64,000 nucleotides of DNA from Ostreococcus mediterraneus (taxonomy: Eukaryota > Chlorophyta > Mamiellophyceae > Mamiellales > Bathycoccaceae): positions 130,958 through 194,957 of the forward strand of contig WMKK01000005.1 in NCBI GenBank assembly GCA_012295225.1, given 5' to 3'. The notes beneath the pieces are model-generated. The model searched no databases. It was not told where the DNA came from and saw only the letters and a list, made by a program, of their open reading frames with translations. Shown piece by piece: positions 29,377 to 39,481 of the stretch. Position 1 is the stretch's first letter; every line of letters begins with the position of its first letter. A program made the translations under genes and the position numbers.

Positions 29377-31872
29377 TTATACTTGCGTGACTCGTGCCTT
29401 GGTGAATTCGTACGGCGCCAGAGCGGCACCAATGCGCGCCGCGTCATCAACGCCCGCCAGAGCGATGATTCGCGTCAGCGTCGACGCAAGCGTATCCACT
29501 AACTCTTGTTTATACTTGAAATCCATCACACTCACTGTTTGATTCGATTCACTCGTAGATGACGACGCATTTGGATCCAACAACGCGTTCAGACTCGACG
29601 CCAACACGACGACGGCATCCGCAAACGACAACCCCAAATGCTCTCGTACCTGACACGCTCCCAAAGCCGCGCTCGCGTGCATGCGAATTTTAAAGTTGCT
29701 CGCGTCTCTAATAAGCAATAAAAGCATTCGTACGACGTACGTCGACCACGATGTGCTGCGTTCCATAGCGGATGCGTTACGGAGTAACGCCGCGACGGCG
29801 AGACAGGCGTTCCACTGTGTCTTGGCGTTACCCGTGGTTAAACAACTGGCCAAGGCGTGCGAGGCGTCGAGCAACCACGAGGAGTCTGTGTTTTCAAATT
29901 CGATCGACGACAAGAGATGACCAATGCCTCGCGCGGCGTTTGCGCGGACTTTATCAATGTGCTCGTTGGCGGCGCTTTCTATAAACGTGCGCGCCAAAAC
30001 CGCGATGGTGGCGTCGCACAGCGCACGCGTCGGCGACGCGTTTGCTTCGGCGACGTTCGCCAACGCCCATGACGTTGGAATCTGCACCGACTTGGAAGCA
30101 TCCCGGCTCGCAACGAGTAGCGCAGCGGCAGTATTCTCGAGGTCCGTGCATGGTAAATACGCCATGGTGCCTAAAACGCCGCACGCGGCGGCACGAACGG
30201 CTGGGACAGGTTCCGTACCGGACGTTAACACCACGTGTGGCATGGAGAGCACTTTGCCTAGCGCGCTAGCGTCGTTCGCAAGGCATTCGATAACATTGGC
30301 GTTGATGCGATGAAGCGCGCCCAATCCAGCCACGCGCACGAGAGGCGACTTGTGCGCCGCGCACACTGGGAGTTGCGATTCAATGGCATCCAGCCACGCG
30401 TGACGTAAGGCATCGACAGGCATCAACGCAGGCGTAACGGTCGGTGCACCGGCGCGCGCTTCGTCGGTATCAGATTTTACGTGCACGCACCCGCTCGCGG
30501 CGCCGAGATACTCTGTTAATAATCGCGCGGACGCTTGACATAGTCGGTCATCCGCGCCACCGCCGCTCGCGCACACGGCGCTCGGGAAAAATTCTCGAAG
30601 TGTGCGCGCATCTAGGGCAGTGAGATGCGCGATATGACCCGCTGCAAGTGCTCGAAGCGCGCAGTATGCCTCGCATTTTGATCCCGCGTGCGCGATTCCT
30701 CTCGCGCTCCCAATCATCGTCGACACAATGTCAGACGCGTTCGCTGAGAGGACGTCATCGAGCGCCGCAGACGCGCCTTGCGCAGATAATACAGCCGAAA
30801 GTGCACTAAACAACGCGTTACGCACCATAGCGCGTTCATGAAGAATGATTTCCGCATCTAGCGACGATAATCTCGCGTACACGCCTTCGAGCGCTTCGCG
30901 CAAGAGAGGCGAGCGAAATTTACCAAGCGGCGCGGCGTCGCACAGCGCCCCGATCGCTTTACACTGTTCGCGAATACACATGGCGCTTGGCTCTGACGCC
31001 AGCGCGAGCAATAAAGCGCGCAACGTCGTCACGACCATGTCCCCAAGCGTAGCGCTGAGTGGAGAAAACGACCGTACGCGGCTGGATGCCGAATTCGTCT
31101 CTGTATACGACGCCATGGCCAAATATTGCGATGACGCCGGTCCTTCGAGCGCGGCTGAAATTGCACTCGCCGCAGCACACCGCACGTGTGCACTCGCATC
31201 GCACGCGATCGGCTTCACAATACTCGTCGATATGCTCTTAATATGTAACTGATTTGCGGCTGTCGGGAACATCGCGCGCCACGCGCCGTGCAACGACTTC
31301 CCGTTGACTTTCGCCAATGCGGTAAGCGCTCGAGCTGCAGCGCAACGTACGCGCGCACCACCAGATAACGCGTGTTCTAAATCATGCGCTGACGACGTGC
31401 CTCGGGCGTGCGGTGGACAATACGCCGACAAGTCGCCGCTCGAGCTCGCTTCAACACCGAGCGCTCGACACGCCGCTTGAGTCAACGCCGCAGCCGCATC
31501 CTCACGCATCTTAAGCGTCCATCGCCCGCTCGCCCCGGCGCAAGATTCGATGACATCAAACATGACGCAATACGCATCTTCGATCGCGCTCACGCCATCG
31601 TTCGCCGTGAAATCATCAAACGCGCCCGAACGCTCGCGGTCGAGCAACGCGCGCGCGCACTCCACCGCTTTCGCACCGCATCGTGCGCGACATTCCGCGC
31701 TCAAACCGCCCTCAGCGCCCGCGCACGACACGCGTACGGCATCAAAGCACGCCTTGATGGCATCGACGTCACCATCAATGCGCAAATCGCGGAGGAGCAC
31801 CGACGTTTGGTCAGCAGGACCAGTGGCATCTTTAATCTCATCCGTCTCTCGCGCGCGCGTAGACGCCACCAT
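29377..31872 (-). CDS. HEATR6: HEAT repeat-containing protein 6 homologue (831 aa)
   Basis: HEAT/ARM-repeat solenoid. The DUF4042-type block typical of HEATR6 is seen at about residues 165-290: VRCAAARALTALAKVNGKSL, GAWRAMFPT, HVRCAAASAISAALEGP, then SYTETNSASSRVRSFSPLS. Further alpha-helical repeats run to the end (AVRAAACGVLGTMAYLP, TSWALANVAEANA). It is shorter than the animal protein (~1,180 aa). The function is poorly defined in any organism. The start at 31872 is the first true ATG; the frame continues upstream only through GTG. It diverges from the SEM1/DSS1 gene with 157 bp between starts. Confidence 0.85.
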   Translation of the reverse strand: MVASTRARETDEIKDATGPADQTSVLLRDLRIDGDVDAIKACFDAVRVSCAGAEGGLSAECRARCGAKAVECARALLDRERSGAFDDFTANDGVSAIEDAYCVMFDVIESCAGASGRWTLKMREDAAAALTQAACRALGVEASSSGDLSAYCPPHARGTSSAHDLEHALSGGARVRCAAARALTALAKVNGKSLHGAWRAMFPTAANQLHIKSISTSIVKPIACDASAHVRCAAASAISAALEGPASSQYLAMASYTETNSASSRVRSFSPLSATLGDMVVTTLRALLLALASEPSAMCIREQCKAIGALCDAAPLGKFRSPLLREALEGVYARLSSLDAEIILHERAMVRNALFSALSAVLSAQGASAALDDVLSANASDIVSTMIGSARGIAHAGSKCEAYCALRALAAGHIAHLTALDARTLREFFPSAVCASGGGADDRLCQASARLLTEYLGAASGCVHVKSDTDEARAGAPTVTPALMPVDALRHAWLDAIESQLPVCAAHKSPLVRVAGLGALHRINANVIECLANDASALGKVLSMPHVVLTSGTEPVPAVRAAACGVLGTMAYLPCTDLENTAAALLVASRDASKSVQIPTSWALANVAEANASPTRALCDATIAVLARTFIESAANEHIDKVRANAARGIGHLLSSIEFENTDSSWLLDASHALASCLTTGNAKTQWNACLAVAALLRNASAMERSTSWSTYVVRMLLLLIRDASNFKIRMHASAALGACQVREHLGLSFADAVVVLASSLNALLDPNASSSTSESNQTVSVMDFKYKQELVDTLASTLTRIIALAGVDDAARIGAALAPYEFTKARVTQV

Positions 31873-32029
31873 CGCTCTCGCTCGCGCGCTCGAAAGCCGC
31901 GTCAAATACACTCACACTAAATCGCTTCGCCCGCGCGCGTGTGCATCGCTCGACGCGCTCGCCGTGCGGTACAATACGGCGCGAGCTACGCCATGCTCGA
32001 GTCGTCACTGATCGACGCGACGCACAAAC

Positions 32030-32254
32030 ATGACGCAAACGCCCAACGATCCCGCCGCCGCTCGCGATATCGCGGTCGACCTCGAGTGCGATGATGAATT
32101 CGAAGAGTTTGCGCAGCGCGAGTGGAGCGCTGAGGCCGAGACGGGCGCGGCAGAGGCGGTGCAGTGGGAGAATGAATGGGATGATGATTCGGCGGTGGAT
32201 GATTTTACCAAGCAGCTCCGCGCGGAATTGAGCGCGCGCGAGGGTGGGAAGTGA
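32030..32254 (+). CDS. SEM1: SEM1/DSS1 (26S proteasome lid subunit Rpn15), 74 aa
   Basis: A very small acidic intrinsically disordered protein. The two conserved acidic-aromatic blocks are present: ECDDEFEEFAQREWS (residues ~19-33) and WENEWDDDSAVDDF (~46-59), ending with the family helix TKQLRAEL. In other eukaryotes it is a proteasome lid subunit, a BRCA2 partner and a component of TREX-2. Length matches the family (~70-90 aa). Tyr/Trp spacing in the two blocks makes confusion with a random acidic ORF unlikely. Confidence 0.95.
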   Translation: MTQTPNDPAAARDIAVDLECDDEFEEFAQREWSAEAETGAAEAVQWENEWDDDSAVDDFTKQLRAELSAREGGK

Positions 32255-32530
32255 ACGAAAACACACGAAGGCGTGCATGAGGCGTGGGGGCGGGGTGCGA
32301 GCGTGCGAACGCACGGTGATGCGCGTAGACGCGCAGTTTATCAGTTTACAGTTTACAGTTTAAAACGCTGAGAGAAGCCTGAAGAAACAACTAGAAATAC
32401 TAGACGACGACGACGACGACGACGTGACCGATGTGAACGTTGGATGGATTAGATTTATAAATATAAACAACACATGCGTGGCTATTGATTCGTGATTATT
32501 GATTACATATGTGTACACGGGCTGGTTGGG

Positions 32531-35500
32531 CTACGCGAACGCGTGACTGAGGACGCCGCGCGGTAGAAACGCTTGGAGCGTTTTGGACGGAATGTCGGCA
32601 ACTCGAGCGAAATGTCTCATCCATGCGACCGCCGCGCGCGTCGTCGAATCGAACATGCGCATCGGCGCGTTTATTGCATTCGTTTCAGTGTTCATGGACG
32701 CCACGCGAACGCGAACGTATTGCCCGAGTGAGGTCAAATACGACGCCGTTTGGTCGGCGTGCAACTGCCGAAGCGTCGTCGAGACGCCGAGAACGAGCGC
32801 TGCGGCATCCGTCGTCGTCGTCGCGCGATTCCGCGGCACCAACGCACTAATTTTATCGTCGTACTCGTACAGTGCGAGCTGGGTGATAGTGAAGACGAAC
32901 AAAAGCACACCCCAATCATCCGCGGCGTTGACCGTGCAGTAAATTTGTCGCAGTGGATTTTGCAACCCGCTCGCGGATAAAAACGCACTCAACGTCGGCA
33001 CGACGGCGTTAGACTCATCCGGATAAGGAACATTATCGGGAGAGTTGTAATGCGCGCGAATGTCTGTCAGCATGGCTTTATTTGCGGTGTCCAACACGCG
33101 ACTAAAGGTGTGCGAATCGATGCGCACGTTTGCCGCGAGCTCGGCGTTGAGCAACCGGCGCAACAACTGCGCTTGGCCAATCGCCGAAAGTGCCGCATGC
33201 ATGTCGTCCCAGCGCGCCGTGAGCACGCTCACGGCGTACTCGTACATATCAGTGGTTTCTGGGATGCCACCCAAAGGCTCAAGTGCGCGTTTGAGAGTTT
33301 GAATGGCCACTCCGACCTCGCCGCTGAGACACTCCGAGTACGTATCCACACACGCCTGCGCTCGCTTTGCAGTCATGAAGCTCAACAAGCGGTCAAGCCC
33401 AGCCAAGCCGACATTACCGATCGCCGACGTAAGTAACGCGAATGTTCGAATGCCTACAGATTCGGAGCCGTCGGAGGTGTTGAACCACGCGCTGTGCTGC
33501 GCTATGTATCGCGTCGTCTTTGGGTCGGTTTGCTTGAGCAATTCGCGCGCCAGTCGACCCACAAATGTCTTTGACTCGCCATCTAAAGGTGCATAATACG
33601 GAATAGGGATAGCTGCTGACTGGTACTGGCTCTCATCATCTTCAATTTTGTTACGCTTTAGAAACGCGTTGCACTCTTGTTCGACGTAATAATTCACCAC
33701 GCGGTTGGTTTCTTGTTGCCACACGTGCAAACCGTAAATGTTGGCGTAATCTTGCACGTACTCAAACGAGCGTTTTAATCCATCAAGGCGTTGCGCCAGC
33801 GCGTTGAGGCGATCTTCGAACGGATTAGTCCTCATCACCGTGGACACGATCCAGCTCAGACCATCCTTAGAGCCGTCGCCGAACACGAGAGCTTCGTGGA
33901 AGGCTTCGGCGATTTGCTTTACGAGTTGCTTCCGAATGCCCTCCTCGAGCAACTTTTTGGGATCAAGTTCGATGACACCCATGAACGTGCGCTCCATAGC
34001 TAAGATGCCCTGAGTAAAAATGGCGATTTGATATGTCGCTTTAGAAAGCTGACTGCGCTCGGTGAGTTGGGCGTAGTCCTTCAACGCCGTCTTCTCGAGC
34101 TTTGTGGGTAACTCTTTCAGCTCTGTCGTTTGCACGCTGATGATTTCATTCAAAATCTCAAACATGCTCACCGGCACAACCTCGACGACGCTTCGCACGT
34201 AGCTCACGAGCTGCGACGAATAGTACTCGGACACGCTGTAAATATCTGGGGATTCTATTTGCGAGATGCGCAACAAAGGCATCTCTAGGATGCTCTTCAA
34301 TTTTAAAAATAGAAACCGAAGTTTACGCACGGCGAACGGGTCGCCGCGGATGCGCTCCTGAAGCTGCGCCGTGTACGGGTCAATCACGCGCCAGGCGTAA
34401 GCGGCATCAGATACAATTGTCAGTGTATTCAGCGCCGCGTCGGCAACATTGGTGGTCATCATCATCTTTCCCAAGTATTGTCTTGAATCGAGCAAGTATT
34501 GCTTGGCGTGAATGTTGTTTATGATTTGATGAAACTGTTCCACTTCAATCAACGCCGTTTCGAGCTGTTGGATCGTTCGTCCAGCCGCGATCGGGTCATC
34601 GTACGATAATCGATCGATTTCCACAGATAAATTAGCAAACCAAAGCCGCATATTTTCATCCTTGGTATTGCGACTCAAGCCAGCGGTGCCACCAAAGTAC
34701 GCGCTGAGCTCTCGCATGCGGTCGCCGGCTTCAGATTTACACTTTTCCCATAACGCGTGCTTACCACTCAATAGCGTGCTGTAAATGGACTTGAGCTCAT
34801 TTTCTAATTCCGCGCAATCGAGCAATAAATCTACAATCTTATCCCGGCTTGGCATGTACGATAGACACGATGATACTGATTTGTGTGTCATGGTGTTGTG
34901 TAGTAGCACAAAACGCGCGACGACGTTGGCGTCGCGCACGGTGTTCATCAAAAGTTTCTCATTGCTCAGCACAAACTCTTCCGTGAGCGCTCCTTCGCTC
35001 AGATATCGCTTGAATGACGTTTTTAGTTCGTCCACGCTGGTACTTGCGCGTTGGACGAGATCACGGGCTGATTGTGCGGTCACGGCGTTCCGCAACGCCG
35101 TCGACGCCGCTTCATACGGCTCCCACTCCGTCAACAAGTCAGCCGTCAATCCAGCACCATAGGCGATGACCCAATTATCACCATAGTGTCTATCTACTAT
35201 TTCTCGCATCGCCGACTTTCCAAGGCGTAATATTTTTGGCGCCCAGTACAATATAACATACAACAACGCCCCTTGCGAGGCGAGCGCCGTGGACCGGTGG
35301 TCTGGATTTGGGTAGTGCGGCGCCTGATTATACACGTCATCCGTGCGTAGCCTCCCAATAATCATCGATATCAACCACTCGGGCATTTCAAACCTAGCAA
35401 AATAACTCTCCGGATACTCGTTCGGTCTCGATGTCGACGGCGCGGAGGCGTCGTAACCGGTACATTTGCACAGTTTAATGACGTCGTCCACGTTTGGAAC

Positions 35501-36004
35501 GTCTTCATTGGCGTGATGACGATAGTACGCCACCACCACGCGTTCTTTAAACTTGCCGTGGAACCGTTCATCTAGAGTCTTTAATATGACCCCAAAAGTC
35601 GCTAACGCTTCGATGACGTATTGTTTACCGTCGTCGTCGCTAAGTATCAACTCTATCGTCTCGCTCACGTAAACGCCGTCCACGACATCCTCCACAAACC
35701 GTATAAAATCCCCATGCCATCGCACCACGGCATCGAACGCGTTCCAATACCTGGCCAGCACTGCACCATAATTCGCCTTGAGCTCATCGTCTAAATCTAT
35801 CGCCGTCGAGCTCTGCTCGATCGAATCATCGTGCACCAACGGCGAATCAAAGTACGCATAATCAAACAACACCTTGGCATACTTTCCTTGCGTCGCATCC
35901 ATCAACGGCTTCGGAACGCGCTCAGACAAACGTATGAGCTCCGCCACCAGTGCCTGCGCGCGCGCAACGAACGCACACGCCGTCATCTTCGCATTGGCGC
36001 TCAT
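32531..36004 (-). CDS. WASHC5: Strumpellin, WASH complex subunit 5 (1157 aa)
   Basis: Full-length match in order and size (human protein 1,159 aa). Seen: AQALVAELIRLSERVP (~14-29), FDYAYFDSP, DGVYVSETIELILSDDDGKQ (~108-127), YPESYFARFEMPEWLISMII (~205-224), the block DHRSTALASQGALLYVILYW (~238-257), and further helical repeats to the C-terminus. Strumpellin belongs to the pentameric WASH complex that activates Arp2/3 on endosomes. The start at 36004 (MSANAKMTACAF) aligns the length with the family. TGTAA lies 24 nt past the stop (complement of 32503-32507). The other WASH subunits are not in this window. Confidence 0.95.
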   Translation of the reverse strand: MSANAKMTACAFVARAQALVAELIRLSERVPKPLMDATQGKYAKVLFDYAYFDSPLVHDDSIEQSSTAIDLDDELKANYGAVLARYWNAFDAVVRWHGDFIRFVEDVVDGVYVSETIELILSDDDGKQYVIEALATFGVILKTLDERFHGKFKERVVVAYYRHHANEDVPNVDDVIKLCKCTGYDASAPSTSRPNEYPESYFARFEMPEWLISMIIGRLRTDDVYNQAPHYPNPDHRSTALASQGALLYVILYWAPKILRLGKSAMREIVDRHYGDNWVIAYGAGLTADLLTEWEPYEAASTALRNAVTAQSARDLVQRASTSVDELKTSFKRYLSEGALTEEFVLSNEKLLMNTVRDANVVARFVLLHNTMTHKSVSSCLSYMPSRDKIVDLLLDCAELENELKSIYSTLLSGKHALWEKCKSEAGDRMRELSAYFGGTAGLSRNTKDENMRLWFANLSVEIDRLSYDDPIAAGRTIQQLETALIEVEQFHQIINNIHAKQYLLDSRQYLGKMMMTTNVADAALNTLTIVSDAAYAWRVIDPYTAQLQERIRGDPFAVRKLRFLFLKLKSILEMPLLRISQIESPDIYSVSEYYSSQLVSYVRSVVEVVPVSMFEILNEIISVQTTELKELPTKLEKTALKDYAQLTERSQLSKATYQIAIFTQGILAMERTFMGVIELDPKKLLEEGIRKQLVKQIAEAFHEALVFGDGSKDGLSWIVSTVMRTNPFEDRLNALAQRLDGLKRSFEYVQDYANIYGLHVWQQETNRVVNYYVEQECNAFLKRNKIEDDESQYQSAAIPIPYYAPLDGESKTFVGRLARELLKQTDPKTTRYIAQHSAWFNTSDGSESVGIRTFALLTSAIGNVGLAGLDRLLSFMTAKRAQACVDTYSECLSGEVGVAIQTLKRALEPLGGIPETTDMYEYAVSVLTARWDDMHAALSAIGQAQLLRRLLNAELAANVRIDSHTFSRVLDTANKAMLTDIRAHYNSPDNVPYPDESNAVVPTLSAFLSASGLQNPLRQIYCTVNAADDWGVLLFVFTITQLALYEYDDKISALVPRNRATTTTDAAALVLGVSTTLRQLHADQTASYLTSLGQYVRVRVASMNTETNAINAPMRMFDSTTRAAVAWMRHFARVADIPSKTLQAFLPRGVLSHAFA

Positions 36005-36494
36005 CGCGCCCGCACACACCGCGCCTCGACAGACGAATGAATTCAAAATCAACAAGCAGCCGCCGAGCTCCCGGCGAGCTCACTCGCGCGTCGTCGCCGC
36101 TCGCGCGCCTCGCGCGCCGAAATCGCGTGCAAAGCGCGTCGGGTCGTTCGCGCGACCGTTCCCGCGGGCGCACACGATCGCGGGCGCGCGCGAATGCCGC
36201 GTCAAAACGCGCGCGGTGGCTCTTTTTTTGTGACCAAAAGTCAACAGCATCAGCTTCGATGTCGTCATTCACCGCCGCACGCACGCGCCCACGCGATCGC
36301 GCACGGCTGTCACGCTCGCGCACACACCGCCGCGACGCAACGAACGCGCCTTCGCACACGCGCGCACCATCGCGGGACCTCGGCGGCGATAGGGCGCGGA
36401 GCGCATCGCATCGACCGACGACGTTGCGGCGCAGCAGCGTTGACCGTGGATTAGTGCGCTCTAGAGCCTCGAACGTTGCGTGCCCCGAGCCAGC
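36005..36494. other. Divergent intergenic region between strumpellin and CCT4
   Basis: 490 bp separating the two start codons. Both strands carry long Arg-rich open frames that mirror each other, which is what GC-rich non-coding DNA gives by chance. No repeat, RNA gene or conserved motif was recognised. It presumably carries both promoters. Confidence 0.6.
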
Positions 36495-38099
36495 ATGGCG
36501 CCAGAAGCGACGAAACAATCCGTTGTGGGTGAACGCTACGTTGAGAATAAGCTCAAGCACGATGTACGCGTGTCGAATATGACTGCGGCGAAGAAGCTCG
36601 CGGACGCGATCCGCACGTCGCTCGGACCTCGAGGGATGGACAAGATGATGGTGAGCGGGAATAATGATGTGACGATTTCGAACGATGGTGCGACTATATT
36701 GAAGACGATGAATGTCACGCACCCAGCGGCGAAGATGTTGGTGGAGTTATCGGCGAGTCAGGACATCGTCGCCGGGGATGGGACGACGTCGGTGGCGGTG
36801 CTGTGCGGGGCGTTATTGGACAAGTGCATAGGGTTGCTCGGCCGCGGCGTGCATCCGACGGTGATTTCGGATTCCATGGCGACTGCATGTGATAAAGCGT
36901 GCGAGATTTTAGAAGGGATGGCGATTCCGGTGGATTTGGAAGATCGTGAAAGTTTGATTCAAGCGGCGACGACGTCGCTCGGGTCCAAAGTCGTTGCGCA
37001 GTATTCAAATTTGTTGTCGCCCATAGCCGTGGATTGCGTGTTAAAGGTGCTCGACAGCTCGAGACCGGATATGATTGATTTGCGTGACGTGAAGATTGTG
37101 AAGAAGGCGGGCGGGACGATTGATGACACGGAGCTTGTTGAGGGAATCGTGTTTGACCAAAAGCCCAGCAAGGCGGCGGGCGGCCCGACACGCGTGGAAG
37201 ATGCGAAGATTGGTTTGATTCAGTTCTGTGTGTCTCCTCCGAAGACAGATTTGGAGAACAACGTCATTGTGAGCGATTATACGCAAATGGATAAGATTTT
37301 ACGCGAAGAACGCAACCACATCATTGGCTTGATAAAGAAGATCAAGGCGAGCGGTTGCAATGTGTTGTTGGTGCAGAAGTCCATCTTGCGTGACGCAGTG
37401 TCGGATTTGGCGCTTCACTACTTGGCCAAGGCGAAGATTTTGGTTATTCGCGACATCGAGCGTGAAGAAATCGAGTTCATCAGCAAGACGCTGCACTTGC
37501 AGCCGGTGGCGCACGTCGACTCTATGACGCCAGAGAAGCTCGGCTACGCCAAGCTCGTCAGAGAAGTGCAGTGCGGTAACAGCAAGATTGTCCAAGTCAG
37601 TGGCATTGAGAACATGGGGCGTACTGTGTCCGTTGTCGTGCGCGGGAGTAACAAGCTCGTCGTCGAAGAGGCGGATCGATCTCTCCACGACGCCCTTTGC
37701 GTCATTCGCTGCTTGGTGCAAAAGCGCTTTTTGATTGTCGGCGGTGGCGCTCCTGAAATCGAAATGTCCCAAAAGCTTGGGTACTGGGCGCGTACTCTCA
37801 CGGGTATGGACGCTGTTTGCGTGAAGGCGTTCGCTGAGGCGTTGGAGGTGATCCCATACACACTGGCTGAAAACGCTGGGTTGAACCCGATTGAAATCGT
37901 CACCGAGTTGCGCAACGTGCACACCGCGGGCAATGCGTACCACGGCATCAACGTCCGCAAGGGTACGATTTCGGATATGAAAGATGAGAATGTGCTCCAA
38001 CCTATGCTTGTGACATCCAGTGCGCTATCTTTAGCCACGGAATGCGTTCGCATGGTTCTTAAGATTGACGACATCATCCCCGTCGCTCGCGAAGCCTAA
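36495..38099 (+). CDS. CCT4: T-complex protein 1 subunit delta (CCT4), 534 aa
   Basis: Cytosolic group II chaperonin subunit that helps fold actin, tubulin and WD40 proteins. Seen: [20 protein letters not shown] (~46-65), the nucleotide motif GDGTTS (~95), [20 protein letters not shown] (delta-type, ~230-250), and VGGGAPEIE (~410) with the C-terminal ATP-site motif. Length is typical (530-540 aa). The start at 36495 ([11 protein letters not shown]) is the first ATG; the frame extends 5 codons upstream only to a GTG. Single exon. TGTAA at 38256-38260 is a possible polyadenylation signal. Confidence 0.97.
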   Translation: MAPEATKQSVVGERYVENKLKHDVRVSNMTAAKKLADAIRTSLGPRGMDKMMVSGNNDVTISNDGATILKTMNVTHPAAKMLVELSASQDIVAGDGTTSVAVLCGALLDKCIGLLGRGVHPTVISDSMATACDKACEILEGMAIPVDLEDRESLIQAATTSLGSKVVAQYSNLLSPIAVDCVLKVLDSSRPDMIDLRDVKIVKKAGGTIDDTELVEGIVFDQKPSKAAGGPTRVEDAKIGLIQFCVSPPKTDLENNVIVSDYTQMDKILREERNHIIGLIKKIKASGCNVLLVQKSILRDAVSDLALHYLAKAKILVIRDIEREEIEFISKTLHLQPVAHVDSMTPEKLGYAKLVREVQCGNSKIVQVSGIENMGRTVSVVVRGSNKLVVEEADRSLHDALCVIRCLVQKRFLIVGGGAPEIEMSQKLGYWARTLTGMDAVCVKAFAEALEVIPYTLAENAGLNPIEIVTELRNVHTAGNAYHGINVRKGTISDMKDENVLQPMLVTSSALSLATECVRMVLKIDDIIPVAREA

Positions 38100-38395
38100 A
38101 GCAATCAGAAGAGTTATGCGGCGCGCCGTGAACGCGCAAGCGAACGGAATTATAAAAAAATGACGAGACCTACTGCGCCGTGGGAACTGTTAGAAATGTA
38201 GTTTTCTTCAATCCTTAGATGGATGAGGAGACTTGACTAGATCATCGAGGACGTTTGTAATACGTTAAAGGGAATTTATACATTCGACGACATTACACTT
38301 TCACTTTCGTTTCGCGCTATGCATAAGGTGGGTGCTAAAATAGTAAGAATATCAATCTCTAATCACTCGCTGCTGCCTCTCGCTGGCGTTCAGAT

Positions 38396-39378
38396 TTATT
38401 GCGGCGCGCACGATTCCAAGTCGCATTGGTTCGCCTTGTGCGTGGCGCGCATGCAGTCGGCGGTGACGTCTTGCGGGCTTTGCGCGGCGTGGGGGTGTTC
38501 GCTACCGGCGTACACCTTCAAGTGCGTGAACGTCTCTCTACCCATACGATTCTTCGGCAACATCCCTCTGATCGCGCGCTCAACCACGCGTTCCGGCATA
38601 CGTCCATGCAAAGAGCGGTACGTCTCAACCTTCATCGAGCCGGGTTTACCGCGCACGCCTTGGTTGTAGTACAACTTGTCCTCAAACTTCTTCCCAGTCA
38701 CAACCACATCGGCAGCGTTAATCACAATCACGTTGCAGCCCATGTTGAACGACGGAGAGTACGACGGAGAGTTACCACCGCGCAAGTACGTCGCAACATA
38801 CGTCGACAAACGACCCAAACGCAACCCCGCCGCGTCGACCACGACCCACGGCTTGCGAGACATGTCCACATCCTCACCCTTCGGGTAGTACGTCGTGTTG
38901 AACACGTCACGTCCGAGTTTTTCCGTCGTAACTCCTTCCGGAAGCTTCACCACGTGCGCGCGAGTCACCGTGTTCATGCGAACGACGGCGTTCGGCTTGA
39001 CGTTAATCCCCTTGACGGCGCTCCCACGGAGCGCTGTAATTTCGCAAACACACACAAACGAAAATACGCGTCGTCAGTCACCTTGCGCGCACACGACGCG
39101 AACGCACGACGCGTAACAAAATTCATACATCCATCCAACGCGAACGCACGGGTGTACCCGTATCGCGCGCGCGCGCACCCCTCGAACCCGCGCGCGCGTC
39201 GTGCCCCAAAGCCCTATCAATAGGGTCGGGTCATGCCGCGAATCCACGCCCCGTGCCGCGCATCGCCGTCGTCGACGATGCGCTTGATGCGAGCAAAACG
39301 ATGTAAAAACGTACCTTGGCGTTGTTGCGCGGCGACAGCGACGTGCGGTCGCGCGTTCGTGGCGTTCATCGCGAGCAT
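38396..39378 (-). CDS. RPL13: Plastid ribosomal protein uL13 (L13c), 233 aa, one 5' intron
   Basis: The core matches bacterial/plastid L13: PWVVVDAAGLRLGRLSTYVA (about residues 82-101), NMGCNVIVINAADVVVTGKK, then VETYRSLHGRMPERVVERAI and RGMLPKNRMGRETFTHLKVY with EHPHAAQSP. Exon 2 is 38396-39033. Its frame opens without an ATG before residue 46, so an upstream exon is needed. The best candidate is 39315-39378 (MLAMNATNARPHVAVAAQQRQ), ending at a strong AAG/GTACGT donor in the matching phase. The resulting intron is 281 bp (39034-39314), with ACTGAC 39 nt before a TTACAG acceptor. A weaker alternative first exon is 39093-39126 (MNFVTRRAFAS; donor GTGCGC, 59-bp intron), also in phase. Either N-terminus is transit-like. 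Confidence 0.88.
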
Positions 39379-39481
39379 GACGTGCGAGAAAGTGACGTAC
39401 GCGCGTTCAGGGTTTTCGAGGTCACGGAGTTCGGACAAACGGCGTGTGTATACGTGTACAACGTGTGGGATTACAGCCGCG

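Noticed and set aside
35922-36722. Large overlapping frames on both strands between strumpellin and CCT4
   Set aside because: Arg/Ser-rich mirror images covering known starts of both neighbours; typical of GC-rich non-coding sequence.
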